Under the pieces are notes generated by a model that searched no databases, was not told where the DNA came from, and saw only the letters and a program-made list of their open reading frames with translations. Below, piece by piece: positions 52,634 to 60,973 of a stretch of 64,000 nucleotides of DNA; within the stretch, counting starts at the first letter, position 1, and every line of letters starts with the position of its first letter. The DNA lies in NCBI RefSeq assembly GCF_003289945.1, contig NZ_QMBP01000009.1, forward strand, positions 277,005 to 341,004. The letters are read 5' to 3'. A program made the translations under genes and the position numbers. The DNA comes from Mesorhizobium hawassense (lineage in GTDB: Bacteria > Pseudomonadota > Alphaproteobacteria > Rhizobiales > Rhizobiaceae).

Positions 52634-53638
52634 TTACTTCTTCAGCTCCAGCCCGACGCCCTTGTTGACGAAGGCAAGCGTGTAGGCCTTCTTGATGTCG
52701 ATGCCCGGCTGCGCGACCTTGGCCTTGACCATCTTGTCGTAGAAGCTCTGGATGCGCGCGTCGGTCATGCCGCCGATACCAAGTTTCTCCGAATCGCCGG
52801 AATCGACCACGCCGAACTTCTTCAGTTGCTCGATCGAGAAGGCGATCTGCTCATCCGTCATGTCCGGATTGTCCTTCTTGATCATGTCGTTGGCGGCCTT
52901 GTTGTCGCCGTAGAGATATTTGTACCAGCCCTTGGCCGAGCCATCGACGAAGCACTGGACCACCTCCGGCCGCTTGTCGATCGTGTCCTGCATCACCTCG
53001 ATGGTGGTCGCGTAGGTATCCCAGCCATAGTCGGCGAGCAGGAACTGGTTCGGCACGAAGCCGCCCGCCTTCTGCACCGCGAACGGCTCGGAGGTGACGT
53101 AACCCTGCTGGATCGACTTCTTGTTGGCGATAAACGGCGCCGGATTGAACGTATAGGGCACGCGCTTGGCTGCATCGTAGCCGAGATCGGTGACCATCCA
53201 CTGGAAGAAGGTCTGCGCGCCTTCGTCGCCCATGATGTACTGATCGGCGTTCTTCAGGTCCTCCCACTTGTCCAGCCCCTGCCCCGGCTGGGACATGATG
53301 ACCTGCGGGTCCTTCTGGAAGTCGGATGCGACGACACGCATCGGAATGCCCTGCTGCACGGCGTCGAAGGCCGAAAGCAGGTTGCCGCCCATATAGAAAT
53401 CGATCTTGCCGGCCAGAAGCATCGGCCGGCCGCTGACCTGCGGGCCGCCCTGCATGATCGTGACGTCGAGGCCGCAGGCGGCGTAGGTGCCGTCGGCAAC
53501 GGCCTGATAGTAGCCGCCGTGCTCCGGCTCGGCCAGCCAGTTGGTGCCGAACGTCACTTTCTCGTTCGCGGCCGCACCCAGCGTGCTCGCGACAAGCAAG
53601 GCGACGGCGCCCGCCAGGATCTTTCCTTTTCCGACCAT
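52634..53638 (-). CDS. ABC substrate-binding protein (NMT1/THI5-like)
   Basis: 334 aa from ATG 53638, with GAGGG 8 nt upstream; an ATG two codons earlier sits too close to it. Signal peptide to about residue 24. The mature protein begins EKVTFGTNWLAEPEHGGYYQ, the pattern of THI5-like proteins that bind pyrimidines (thiamine precursors) and similar rings. That agrees with the cytosine-deaminase-like enzyme four genes on. It may therefore import a pyrimidine. First gene of a seven-gene operon. Confidence 0.88.
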   Translation of the reverse strand: MVGKGKILAGAVALLVASTLGAAANEKVTFGTNWLAEPEHGGYYQAVADGTYAACGLDVTIMQGGPQVSGRPMLLAGKIDFYMGGNLLSAFDAVQQGIPMRVVASDFQKDPQVIMSQPGQGLDKWEDLKNADQYIMGDEGAQTFFQWMVTDLGYDAAKRVPYTFNPAPFIANKKSIQQGYVTSEPFAVQKAGGFVPNQFLLADYGWDTYATTIEVMQDTIDKRPEVVQCFVDGSAKGWYKYLYGDNKAANDMIKKDNPDMTDEQIAFSIEQLKKFGVVDSGDSEKLGIGGMTDARIQSFYDKMVKAKVAQPGIDIKKAYTLAFVNKGVGLELKK

Positions 53639-53892
53639 AAACATCACCCTCTCTTGGCCCGGGCGCGCTATGCGCTGGGCTCGACACCATTGATTCAAGA
53701 AGCAAGACACATGCCACCGCCTGGGCCGCCTGCTTGCGCGGCAGTCATTGCCAAGACCGGAAGGGGTCATGCTGTGCGCGAGGCATCGTGCCTATTTTTT
53801 GAACGCCTGTCCATAATCGCCCTGGCGGCATGCACCGCATCTTGAAGCTTTCATGAATCGAGCCTTAGTCTGCCGGCGAACAGGAGAATGCA

Positions 53893-54276
53893 ATGCTCAA
53901 ATACCTCACGCCCAAGTCGATCAAGCCTCCCTTCGCCCGCTACAGCCACGGCGTCGAAATCCCCGCCGGGAACCGCCTGGTCCTGTGCTCCGGCCAGTTG
54001 GGCATCGGCCCGGACGATGCCGTTCCCGAAGATGCCGGCGCGCAGACGGAGCTGTGCTTCAGGAACATCGCCGCGATCTTGAGCGAGGCCGGGCTGACCT
54101 TGAACGACATCGTGCGCATCAATGCCTTCGTTACCGGTCGCGAACATCTGCAATCCTATATGGATGTCCGCAACCGCCTCTTCTCCGACCCGGCGCCGGC
54201 CTCGACGCTGATGATCGTTTCCGGCTTCGCCCGCCCGGAATTCAAGGTCGAGGTGGAGGTTTTGGCCGCGGGGTAG
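53893..54276 (+). CDS. RidA/YjgF-family imine deaminase
   Basis: 127 aa; AGGAGA lies 6 nt before the ATG. The RidA fold is evident: SHGVEIPAGNRLVLCSGQLGI near residue 18, NIAAILSEAGLTLNDIVRINAFV near 58 and the C-terminal VEVEVLAAG. RidA hydrolyses reactive enamines/imines; subfamily members take part in nitrogen-heterocycle breakdown (RutC type). The conserved Arg is expected near position 102-110 and was not verified. Divergent from the importer operon across 254 bp. Confidence 0.85.
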   Translation: MLKYLTPKSIKPPFARYSHGVEIPAGNRLVLCSGQLGIGPDDAVPEDAGAQTELCFRNIAAILSEAGLTLNDIVRINAFVTGREHLQSYMDVRNRLFSDPAPASTLMIVSGFARPEFKVEVEVLAAG

Positions 54277-54342
54277 CGTTGCTCATAGCCAACAAGCGCA
54301 TTAAACCGACCGGTACGAACGGCAAAGCAAGCGGAGACCAGA

Positions 54343-55140
54343 GTGGCCAAAAGACGAGTGTGGTGGGGTGATTACCGGACGACGGAATACGCCTCGATCG
54401 ACGCCGAGGCGACCATCGCCGTGCTGCCGGTGGCGGCGATCGAGCAGCATGGCCCGCATCTGCCGGTCTCGACCGACACCTCGATCATGATGGGCATGCT
54501 GGAGACGGCGATCGGGCGGCTGCCCGACGATCTCGACATCCGCATCCTGCCGGTGCAGGCGGTCGGCAAATCGAACGAGCACCTGCATGCACCGGGAACG
54601 CTCACCTTGCCCGCCACCATTTTGGTCGACGCCTGGACCGAGCTTGGCCTGTCGGTCGCCCGCGCCGGGGTCAGGAAGCTGATCATCGTCAATTCGCATG
54701 GCGGCAATGAAGAGATCATGGGCATCGTTTCGCGCGAATTGCGGGTGCGCGCAAAAATGCTGTCGGTGAAGACGAGCTGGCAGCGCTTCGGCCGCCCGGC
54801 CGGCATGTACACCGAACTCGAGGACCGTCACGGCATCCACGGCGGCGATGTCGAGACCTCGCTGATGCTGCATTTCCGGCCTGACCTCGTCGACATGGGC
54901 AAGGCCGACAATTTCGTTTCCAATGTCGGGCGCGCCGAAAAGGAATTCGCCCTGCTGCGCCACACCGGCACGCATGCCTTCGCCTGGATCGCCAGCGACC
55001 TCAATCCCAACGGCGTGGTCGGCGATGCCTCGATCGCCACGGCCGAGAAGGGTCGCCTGACGGCGGAGATGCAGGCCGACGGTTTCATCAGCCTGGTCAA
55101 GGATGTGCGTAAGGCGAAGCTTGCGGAGTGGCTATCGTAG
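54343..55140 (+). CDS. Creatininase-family metallo-amidohydrolase
   Basis: 265 aa, GTG 54343 with GGAG 8 nt upstream. Metal-binding pattern of creatininase: IEQHGPHLP (Glu34, His36), STD (Asp45), NSHGGNEE near 117 and HGGDVETSLML near 167. The family opens cyclic amides (creatinine) or removes formyl groups. Follows ridA by 66 bp, so probably co-transcribed. Together with the CodA-like protein it hints at creatinine or pyrimidine catabolism feeding sarcosine, inference only. Confidence 0.87.
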   Translation: MAKRRVWWGDYRTTEYASIDAEATIAVLPVAAIEQHGPHLPVSTDTSIMMGMLETAIGRLPDDLDIRILPVQAVGKSNEHLHAPGTLTLPATILVDAWTELGLSVARAGVRKLIIVNSHGGNEEIMGIVSRELRVRAKMLSVKTSWQRFGRPAGMYTELEDRHGIHGGDVETSLMLHFRPDLVDMGKADNFVSNVGRAEKEFALLRHTGTHAFAWIASDLNPNGVVGDASIATAEKGRLTAEMQADGFISLVKDVRKAKLAEWLS

Positions 55141-55155
55141 CCAAAAAGCGCCGGC

Positions 55156-55665
55156 TCAACTTTCAACAGTCAGTTCGAAAGGTATTCCCTCGAAGGCGTC
55201 GGCGCCGCGGCCGATCGCATCGATCGCCGCGATCATGCGGCCGTCCCGCTGCAGCAGCATGTCCGCAACCGCGATCAGCCGTGGATTGGGCGTCGCCGTC
55301 GGCGACAGAAAGCGCAGCGTCTTGGCGAGTTCCATCTCGTCGCGTTTCGGCGCCAGCGCCGCCGCGATGATATAGGCCGACGCGGTCGAGCGGCTGACGC
55401 CGGCATAGCAATGCACCACCAGCGGCTTTGCTCGGTCCCAACGGTAGGCGAAATCGAGCAAGGCGCGGACATGCTCCTCGCCCGGCATGGTCATGCCTTC
55501 CTGCGCGACGGCAATATCGTGCATGACGAGGTGCAGATGGTTTTCCGCCGGGATCGAAGCCGGGCGAATCACTTCCGTGCCGGCGGCAAGCAGAGACAGC
55601 AAACGCTGCGCCCCGGTCCTTGCCACGGTTTCGTCGACCTTTGACAGCGAACAGACATGGATCAT
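55156..55665 (-). CDS. Tyrosine-phosphatase-like protein in the cob cluster
   Basis: 169 aa from ATG 55665, overlapping cobC by 4 bp. The active-site loop HCYAGVSRS (Cys86, Arg92) matches the CX5R signature of dual-specificity phosphatases. Size and simplicity suit the small PTP group commonly linked to rhizobial cob genes. Substrate is unknown; coupling to cobC suggests a role in cobalamin side-chain phosphate chemistry or regulation. Confidence 0.82.
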   Translation of the reverse strand: MIHVCSLSKVDETVARTGAQRLLSLLAAGTEVIRPASIPAENHLHLVMHDIAVAQEGMTMPGEEHVRALLDFAYRWDRAKPLVVHCYAGVSRSTASAYIIAAALAPKRDEMELAKTLRFLSPTATPNPRLIAVADMLLQRDGRMIAAIDAIGRGADAFEGIPFELTVES

Positions 55666-56717
55666 CGTCCAGACTCCTTCGGCGCATCCTCGCGCCGCGC
55701 AGCCCAAGCAGCAAGGGCACCCTCGAGGCGCTGCCATTCCGCCTCGCTGCCGGGCAGACCGATGCGCAGGACCTGCTGCCGCTCGGCGAAATGGCGCACG
55801 AGAACACCCCTCGAGCCAAGCGCCGAAAACAGGCTTGGGGTCTCGGGAAACGACAGATAGCGGAACAGGCTGGTGCCGCCGGCGACCGGAACATCGAACC
55901 GGTCAAGCAACGCGTCGAGCCGCCCGGCATCCTGGGCCAGGCGTTGCCTCATATCGGCCTGCCACGCCGCATCGGATAAGGCGCGGATGCCGTATTCGAG
56001 CGCCGGACCGGCCACCGCCCAGGGCCCGAGCTGCGCATCCAGCCGCTCGGCCGTCAGCTGATCCGCCAACGCAAAGCCGAGCCGAACACCAGCGAGGCCA
56101 AAAAACTTGCCGAACGAGCGCAGCACGACAATGCCGCCCTGCCCGACATCGCCGGCCAGGCTTTGCTCGGTCGGGCCGACATCCATGAAAGCCTCGTCGA
56201 CGACCAGCAGCCCGCCCTTGGCGCGAAGCCGCGCGGCAAGCTCGAGCAGGCGGACCTTTTCGATCACCCGCCCGTCCGGATTGTTGGGGTTGACCAGCAC
56301 CGCGAGGTCCGCCTCGACCAGCGCGTCGAAGCCGCCGACTTCCGCGACCGCATGGCCGGCGATGGCAGCGGCCCGGGCGTGTTCGGCGTAGGTCGGACCG
56401 AGCACCAGCGCCTTGCCGGGCCGCACCAGCGAAGCCACGCGAGGCAACAGAATCTGCGTGCCGGGCGCCGCCGCCACATGCGCCGCCGACGGCGCGCCGT
56501 AGGCCGTAGCCGCAATTTCGGCCAATTCCCGCAGTTGTGCTGCCTCCGGCAATCGGGACAGGGCGGTGGCGGGCAACTCGAAAAGCGGATAGGAGTGCGG
56601 ATTGATACCTGTCGAGAGGTCCACGAAAGGTTTTGGCGCATGAGGAAAAAGCGCGCTTGCGCGGCCAAGGCTGCCGCCATGATCCACCGCTGCAATCGCT
56701 CCGCTTAGAAGCTTCAT
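55662..56717 (-). CDS. cobC: Threonine-phosphate decarboxylase for cobalamin
   Basis: 351 aa. A fold-type I PLP enzyme with DLSTGINPHSYP near residue 33, NPNNPDGR near 145, VDEAFMDV near 175 and the PLP Lys in RSFGKFFGLAGVR near 205. It makes aminopropanol phosphate, the linker of the nucleotide loop (Pseudomonas naming cobC; Salmonella CobD). Its ATG (56717) overlaps the opposite-strand cobD ATG by two bases, and AGGA lies 5 nt upstream, inside cobD. Confidence 0.9.
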   Translation of the reverse strand: MKLLSGAIAAVDHGGSLGRASALFPHAPKPFVDLSTGINPHSYPLFELPATALSRLPEAAQLRELAEIAATAYGAPSAAHVAAAPGTQILLPRVASLVRPGKALVLGPTYAEHARAAAIAGHAVAEVGGFDALVEADLAVLVNPNNPDGRVIEKVRLLELAARLRAKGGLLVVDEAFMDVGPTEQSLAGDVGQGGIVVLRSFGKFFGLAGVRLGFALADQLTAERLDAQLGPWAVAGPALEYGIRALSDAAWQADMRQRLAQDAGRLDALLDRFDVPVAGGTSLFRYLSFPETPSLFSALGSRGVLVRHFAERQQVLRIGLPGSEAEWQRLEGALAAWAARREDAPKESGR

Positions 56718-57705
56718 GTCGATCCTGATCGCTTTCCTGTCACTCGCCGTCGAACGTACCCTCGGCTATCCGGACTGGCTGTTCAACGCCATCGGCCATC
56801 CGGTAACCTGGATCGGCAGGCTGATATCCTTTCTCGATCGCCGGCTCAACCGCGCGACGGATTCCGACGAATTGCGTCGCCGCCGCGGCGTTCAGGCTTT
56901 GCTGGTCATCCTGCTGGCGCCCGGCCTCATCGGCCTGGCGCTGCATGTCCTGCTCTGGACGATGTTCCCAACGGGTCTCGTCATCGCAGCCATCCTCGGC
57001 TCGTCTCTGCTGTCGCAGAAAAGCCTCGCCGAGCATGTCGAGGATGTCGCCGACGCGCTGGAGACCGGCGGGCTGACGCTCGGCCGCATCGCCGTTTCGC
57101 GCATCGTCGGCCGCGATCCCGAAAAATTGGACAAGGCAGGTGTCGCCCGCGCGGCGATCGAAAGCCTGGCCGAAAATTTCTCCGACGGCATCGTCGCGCC
57201 GGCCTTCTGGACCGGCATCGGCGGACTCGCCGGCGGCGTGGCCTACAAGGCGGCCAACACCGCCGATTCGATGATCGGCCACCGCACGCCGCAATATGAG
57301 GCGTTCGGCCGCGCGGCCGCCCGCTTCGACGATCTGATCAACCTGCCGGCGTCGCGGCTTACCGGCATGCTCATCGTGCTCGCCGCCTTTCTGGTCCCCG
57401 GCGCCGATCCGCGCGACGCCTGGCAGGTCATGCGGCGCGACGCCAGGAAACACCGCTCGCCCAATGCCGGCTGGCCGGAAGCCGCCATGGCCGGTGCGCT
57501 GGGGCTGTCGCTCGCTGGACCGCGCAGCTATGGCGGCGAGATCGTGGAGGACGCCTTCATGGGCGAAGGCGGCCGCCGCGAGGCCGAGAGCACCGACATC
57601 CGCCAGGCGCTGAAGCTCTACCGCGTCGCCGACTGGCTGCTGATCGGCCTGTTCGCGGTCCTCTCGGCGATCGTGATCTACCTGACCATTTTGATGCGCG
57701 GCTAA
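56716..57705 (+). CDS. cobD: Adenosylcobinamide-phosphate synthase
   Basis: 329 aa integral membrane protein (Salmonella CbiB). Contains HPVTWIGRLISFLDRRLNR near residue 22, AIESLAENFSDGIVAPAFW near 145, KAANTADSMIGHR near 178 and a final RAADW-like YRVADWLL. It attaches the aminopropanol linker to adenosylcobyric acid. Divergent from cobC with start codons overlapping in CATG; its ribosome-binding site is weak. Confidence 0.93.
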   Translation: MSILIAFLSLAVERTLGYPDWLFNAIGHPVTWIGRLISFLDRRLNRATDSDELRRRRGVQALLVILLAPGLIGLALHVLLWTMFPTGLVIAAILGSSLLSQKSLAEHVEDVADALETGGLTLGRIAVSRIVGRDPEKLDKAGVARAAIESLAENFSDGIVAPAFWTGIGGLAGGVAYKAANTADSMIGHRTPQYEAFGRAAARFDDLINLPASRLTGMLIVLAAFLVPGADPRDAWQVMRRDARKHRSPNAGWPEAAMAGALGLSLAGPRSYGGEIVEDAFMGEGGRREAESTDIRQALKLYRVADWLLIGLFAVLSAIVIYLTILMRG

Positions 57706-57711
57706 GGCGCG

Positions 57712-58326
57712 TCAGAACTCGATTCCCTGCTGCGCCTTCACCCCAGCCGAAAAATGATGCTTGGTCAGTCCCATTTCGGTGACGAGATCGGCAGCCTCGA
57801 CCAGCAGCGGCTTGGCGTTGCGGCCGGTGACGATCACATGCAGATCGTCGCGGCGCGCCTTCAGCGCCGCGACCACCTTTTCCAGGTCGAGATAGTCGTA
57901 GCGCAGCGCAATGTTGAGCTCGTCAAGCACGACAAGGCTGATCGACGGGTCGGCCATCAGTTCCAGCGCCTTGGCCCAGGCGGCTTCGGCGGCGGCGATG
58001 TCGCGCTTCAAATCCTGTGTCTCCCAGGTGAACCCCTCCCCCATCGCATGCCAGACGACACGGTCGCCGAAAGCAGCGAAAGCGTCCTTCTCGCCGGTAT
58101 GCCACTTGCCCTTGATGAACTGGACGACACCGACGCGCTTGCCATAACCCAGCATCCTCAGCGCCAGACCGAAGGCCGCCGTGGTCTTGCCCTTGCCCGG
58201 GCCGGTGTTGACGATCAGCAGCCCCTTCTCGATCGTCTTGCCGGCTACCTCGGCATCCTGCATCGCCTTGCGCTTGGCCATCTTGGCGCGGTGGCGCTCG
58301 GCTTCCTTGTCTTCGATCTCGGCCAT
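57712..58326 (-). CDS. cobO: Cob(I)yrinic acid a,c-diamide adenosyltransferase
   Basis: 204 aa. The ATP site NTGPGKGKTT spans about residues 40-49 after the basic N-terminal helix typical of CobA/CobO; LDELNIALRYDYLD near 125 and VTGRNAKP near 155 follow. It adds the 5'-deoxyadenosyl ligand to the corrinoid. It lies 1 bp downstream of cobP, in the same leftward unit, and converges with cobD. Confidence 0.94.
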   Translation of the reverse strand: MAEIEDKEAERHRAKMAKRKAMQDAEVAGKTIEKGLLIVNTGPGKGKTTAAFGLALRMLGYGKRVGVVQFIKGKWHTGEKDAFAAFGDRVVWHAMGEGFTWETQDLKRDIAAAEAAWAKALELMADPSISLVVLDELNIALRYDYLDLEKVVAALKARRDDLHVIVTGRNAKPLLVEAADLVTEMGLTKHHFSAGVKAQQGIEF

Positions 58327-58327
58327 G

Positions 58328-58873
58328 TCATTTCACCTTGAGCGGCAGCCCCGCCACCATCATCAGCACATTGTCGGCAACCGCCGCGACCTGCTGGTTG
58401 AGCCGGCCCGCGCCGTCGCGGAACCGGCGCGCCAGCACGTTGTCGGGCACGATGCCGAGCCCGACCTCGTTCGAGACCACGAACCATGGCCCGCGCGGCC
58501 GCGACAGCACGTCCGCCAGCCGGCGGCACTCGGCTTCGACATCATGTTCGGCCAGCATGTGATTGGTCAGCCACAGCGTCAGGCAATCGATCAGCACCGA
58601 CTGGTGATCCGGCAAGGCCTCGATTGCGCCGACAAGGTCAAGCGGCGCATCGACGGTGACCCAGCCTTCGCCGCGCCGTGATCGATGCAGCACAATGCGC
58701 TCGCGCATCTCGTCATCATAGGCTTGCGCCGTGGCGATGTAGGCCCAGGGCGATGCATAAGCGGCTGTCAGGCTTTCGGCATGCGAACTCTTGCCCGAGC
58801 GCGCGCCGCCCAGGACGAAGGTCAGTGTCCGGTCGGAAGTCTTGTTGCCGCTCGCGGCGGTCGCGCCGGTCAT
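58328..58873 (-). CDS. cobP: Adenosylcobinamide kinase / guanylyltransferase
   Basis: 181 aa. P-loop LGGARSGKSS at residues 21-30, HRSRRGEGWVTVDAPLDL near 63 with the guanylated His region, LIDCLTLWLTN near 92 and VSNEVGLGIVPDN near 130. The bifunctional enzyme activates adenosylcobinamide to its GDP form. No cobalamin riboswitch was found in the 133 bp upstream. Confidence 0.93.
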   Translation of the reverse strand: MTGATAASGNKTSDRTLTFVLGGARSGKSSHAESLTAAYASPWAYIATAQAYDDEMRERIVLHRSRRGEGWVTVDAPLDLVGAIEALPDHQSVLIDCLTLWLTNHMLAEHDVEAECRRLADVLSRPRGPWFVVSNEVGLGIVPDNVLARRFRDGAGRLNQQVAAVADNVLMMVAGLPLKVK

Positions 58874-59006
58874 TCCCTGCCTTCGTCCTCGGATGAAATC
58901 TTGGTGCAGCCAATTGGCCGACGGGTCGCGACTTTAGGCAGAAGCACAACCACCGGCAAACCAAATTCCGCCACCGCCAGGCGCGATTGCGGCACGGCTT
59001 CCGGTG

Positions 59007-59693
59007 TTACGAAGCCGCGATGCGGGCTGCGACGAGCTGCTGCAGCCGCCACAGATGCGCGTCATGGATGCCGCGCAGCTCGAGATTCTTCACCGTATTG
59101 TAGAGATAATCGGCGCCCGACCCCCAGTGACCGCAGGACGTCGCCAGCCGCTCGACAACCTTCTCCTCGCTCAACGGGCCGGCGTAGGTGGTGCCTTGGC
59201 GGTTGATGACGAAGGCCAGCGCCCGCAGCGGGTCGCCATCGCTCGTCATATTGAGCAGGCGCGGATGGTAGCTGGTCGGCTTCAGCGTCACCTCTCGCCG
59301 CAGGATCTTGTCGAGTTGCTCGCGCCTGTCGCCGTCGCCGAGCCGAAAGGCGACGCCCTTGCACTGTCCACCGCGGTCCAGCGCCATCATCAGGCCCGGA
59401 CTTTCCTTGGTGCCGCGCCAACGCGTCATGTTCATGCAGAAGGATCTGTGCCAGCCGCGCAGCAGGGCCACCCGTTCCTCGACATGCTCGATCTCGGGCT
59501 TCCAGATCAGGGAACCGTAGCCAAACAGCCAGAGCGGTTCCTTGGCGGGAAGCTGAGCGTCCAGCATGCGCACCATCGCCTCATAGTCGGCGTCATCCAG
59601 ATGCGCCGCATCGGGATCTGGTCCGCTGTCCTCGACGATGCGAAAGCAGCGGGCGACCAGTTCCTCGGTAAGCGACATGGTTCTTGGCAACAT
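59007..59693 (-). CDS. ChaC-family gamma-glutamylcyclotransferase
   Basis: 228 aa from ATG 59693 (AAGGT 7 nt upstream; ATG 59678 is also possible, and a TTG further up was rejected). The signature LFGYGSLIWKP lies at residues 56-66. The fold releases 5-oxoproline from gamma-glutamyl peptides, in ChaC chiefly glutathione. Divergent from the Rieske gene. Family firm; substrate probable. Confidence 0.87.
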   Translation of the reverse strand: MLPRTMSLTEELVARCFRIVEDSGPDPDAAHLDDADYEAMVRMLDAQLPAKEPLWLFGYGSLIWKPEIEHVEERVALLRGWHRSFCMNMTRWRGTKESPGLMMALDRGGQCKGVAFRLGDGDRREQLDKILRREVTLKPTSYHPRLLNMTSDGDPLRALAFVINRQGTTYAGPLSEEKVVERLATSCGHWGSGADYLYNTVKNLELRGIHDAHLWRLQQLVAARIAAS

Positions 59694-59797
59694 GCGTGCG
59701 ACCTTAAGGTCCTCGCGCAGCCGCCACAATCCGCCCGGGCCGGCAATTGACAACGACTTTGCCCGGGTGTCGGCTGTCGCCAGCCAGGGAGAAGCCG

Positions 59798-60973
59798 ATG
59801 CAGCCCAATCCGAGCGAGCGCGACCCTTATAACGGTCTGACCACCCTCCAGCCGACGCTTCCGTCGACCGCCTATTGGGATGCCGACGCCTACCGTCACG
59901 ATCTGGGCGCCATTTGGTACCGAAGCTGGCTGATGGTCTGCCGCGAGACCGATCTGGCCGAACCCCTCGCCTTCCGGACGTTCCGGATCGGCTCGCAGGA
60001 GGTTGTCGTCCTACGCGACGAGACCGGGAGCTTGCGCGCCTTCCACAACACCTGCCGGCATCGCGGCTCGCAGCTCTGCCAGGAAAGCGCCGGGCTGCTG
60101 ACCTGCCCCTACCACGCTTGGTCCTATTCGCTGCGCGGCGACCTCGTGCGCGTGCCGTCGAAATCGCTGCCCGAGGGCTTCGACAAGGCCGACTATCAGC
60201 TCTACCGCGTGGCGCTCTCGGTCTGGCGCGGCTTCGTCTTCGTCAACCTTGCGGAAGATGCCAGCGGCTCGGCGGAAAGCGCCTTCGACCGGGCCTCCGG
60301 CGATCTTTCCAACTGGCCGCTGGAGACGCTCGTCACCGGCCACCTACTCACCAAGGTGATGAACTGCAACTGGAAGATCTTCTGGGAGAACTTCAACGAA
60401 TGCCTGCATTGCCCGGGCGTCCACAAGGATCTGTCGCGGCTGGTGCCGATCTATGGCCGCGGCCTGATGGCAAGGCATGACGATCCCGAATGGACGCACC
60501 ACGCCGACAATGACGCGCCGGAATTCTCCGGCCGCCTGCGCGCCGGCGCCGAGACCTGGTCGCGGGACGGCCACGTCCACGGCCCGGTCTTTCCAGGCCT
60601 GACCCCGACCGAACGCGCCGCCGGCCAGACCTATGCCACGTCGCTGCCCTCGATGTTCATCGTCGGCCATGTCGATTACATGCGCACCGTGCGGCTGGTC
60701 CCGCTCGGGCCGGAGCAGACCGAGCTCACCGCCGAATGGCTGTTCGCGCCGGACGCGCTGGGAAAGACCGATATCGACAACATCGTCGCCTTCGGCACCC
60801 AGGTGCTGGAAGAAGACGCCGCGATCTGCGAGGTCAACCAGAAGGGCCTGCGCTCCATGCGCCATGAGGCCGGCGTGCTGATGCCGGAGGAATACGATCT
60901 GCACCGCTTCCACGACTGGGTGCGCGGACGCCAGCCGCATATGAACCCAAATCAAAATGACTTCGGCAGATAG
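59798..60973 (+). CDS. Rieske oxygenase, quaternary-amine demethylase type (GbcA/Stc2/CntA-like)
   Basis: 391 aa from ATG 59798 (GGGAGA 7 nt upstream). Rieske ligands Cys86, His88, Cys103, His106 (CRHRG, CPYHAW). Mononuclear-iron motif NFNECLHCPGVH gives His204 and His209. The bridging residue before the first His is Glu201, not Asp, as reported for carnitine oxygenase CntA. This supports a role in demethylating glycine betaine, proline betaine or carnitine. No reductase gene (GbcB type) is adjacent. The last 22 bp overlap the convergent MFS gene. Confidence 0.85.
   Translation: MQPNPSERDPYNGLTTLQPTLPSTAYWDADAYRHDLGAIWYRSWLMVCRETDLAEPLAFRTFRIGSQEVVVLRDETGSLRAFHNTCRHRGSQLCQESAGLLTCPYHAWSYSLRGDLVRVPSKSLPEGFDKADYQLYRVALSVWRGFVFVNLAEDASGSAESAFDRASGDLSNWPLETLVTGHLLTKVMNCNWKIFWENFNECLHCPGVHKDLSRLVPIYGRGLMARHDDPEWTHHADNDAPEFSGRLRAGAETWSRDGHVHGPVFPGLTPTERAAGQTYATSLPSMFIVGHVDYMRTVRLVPLGPEQTELTAEWLFAPDALGKTDIDNIVAFGTQVLEEDAAICEVNQKGLRSMRHEAGVLMPEEYDLHRFHDWVRGRQPHMNPNQNDFGR

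Noticed and set aside
58874..59006. Possible cobalamin riboswitch upstream of cobP
   Set aside because: No B12-box-like sequence or compatible stems were seen in the 133 bp, nor at the cobC/cobD junction, which has no leader.
58870..59052. A 60-codon leftward frame whose stop overlaps the cobP start as ATGA
   Set aside because: No ribosome-binding site, an Ala/Arg-rich start that runs into the ChaC gene, and no recognisable motif. It could be real but support is too thin.
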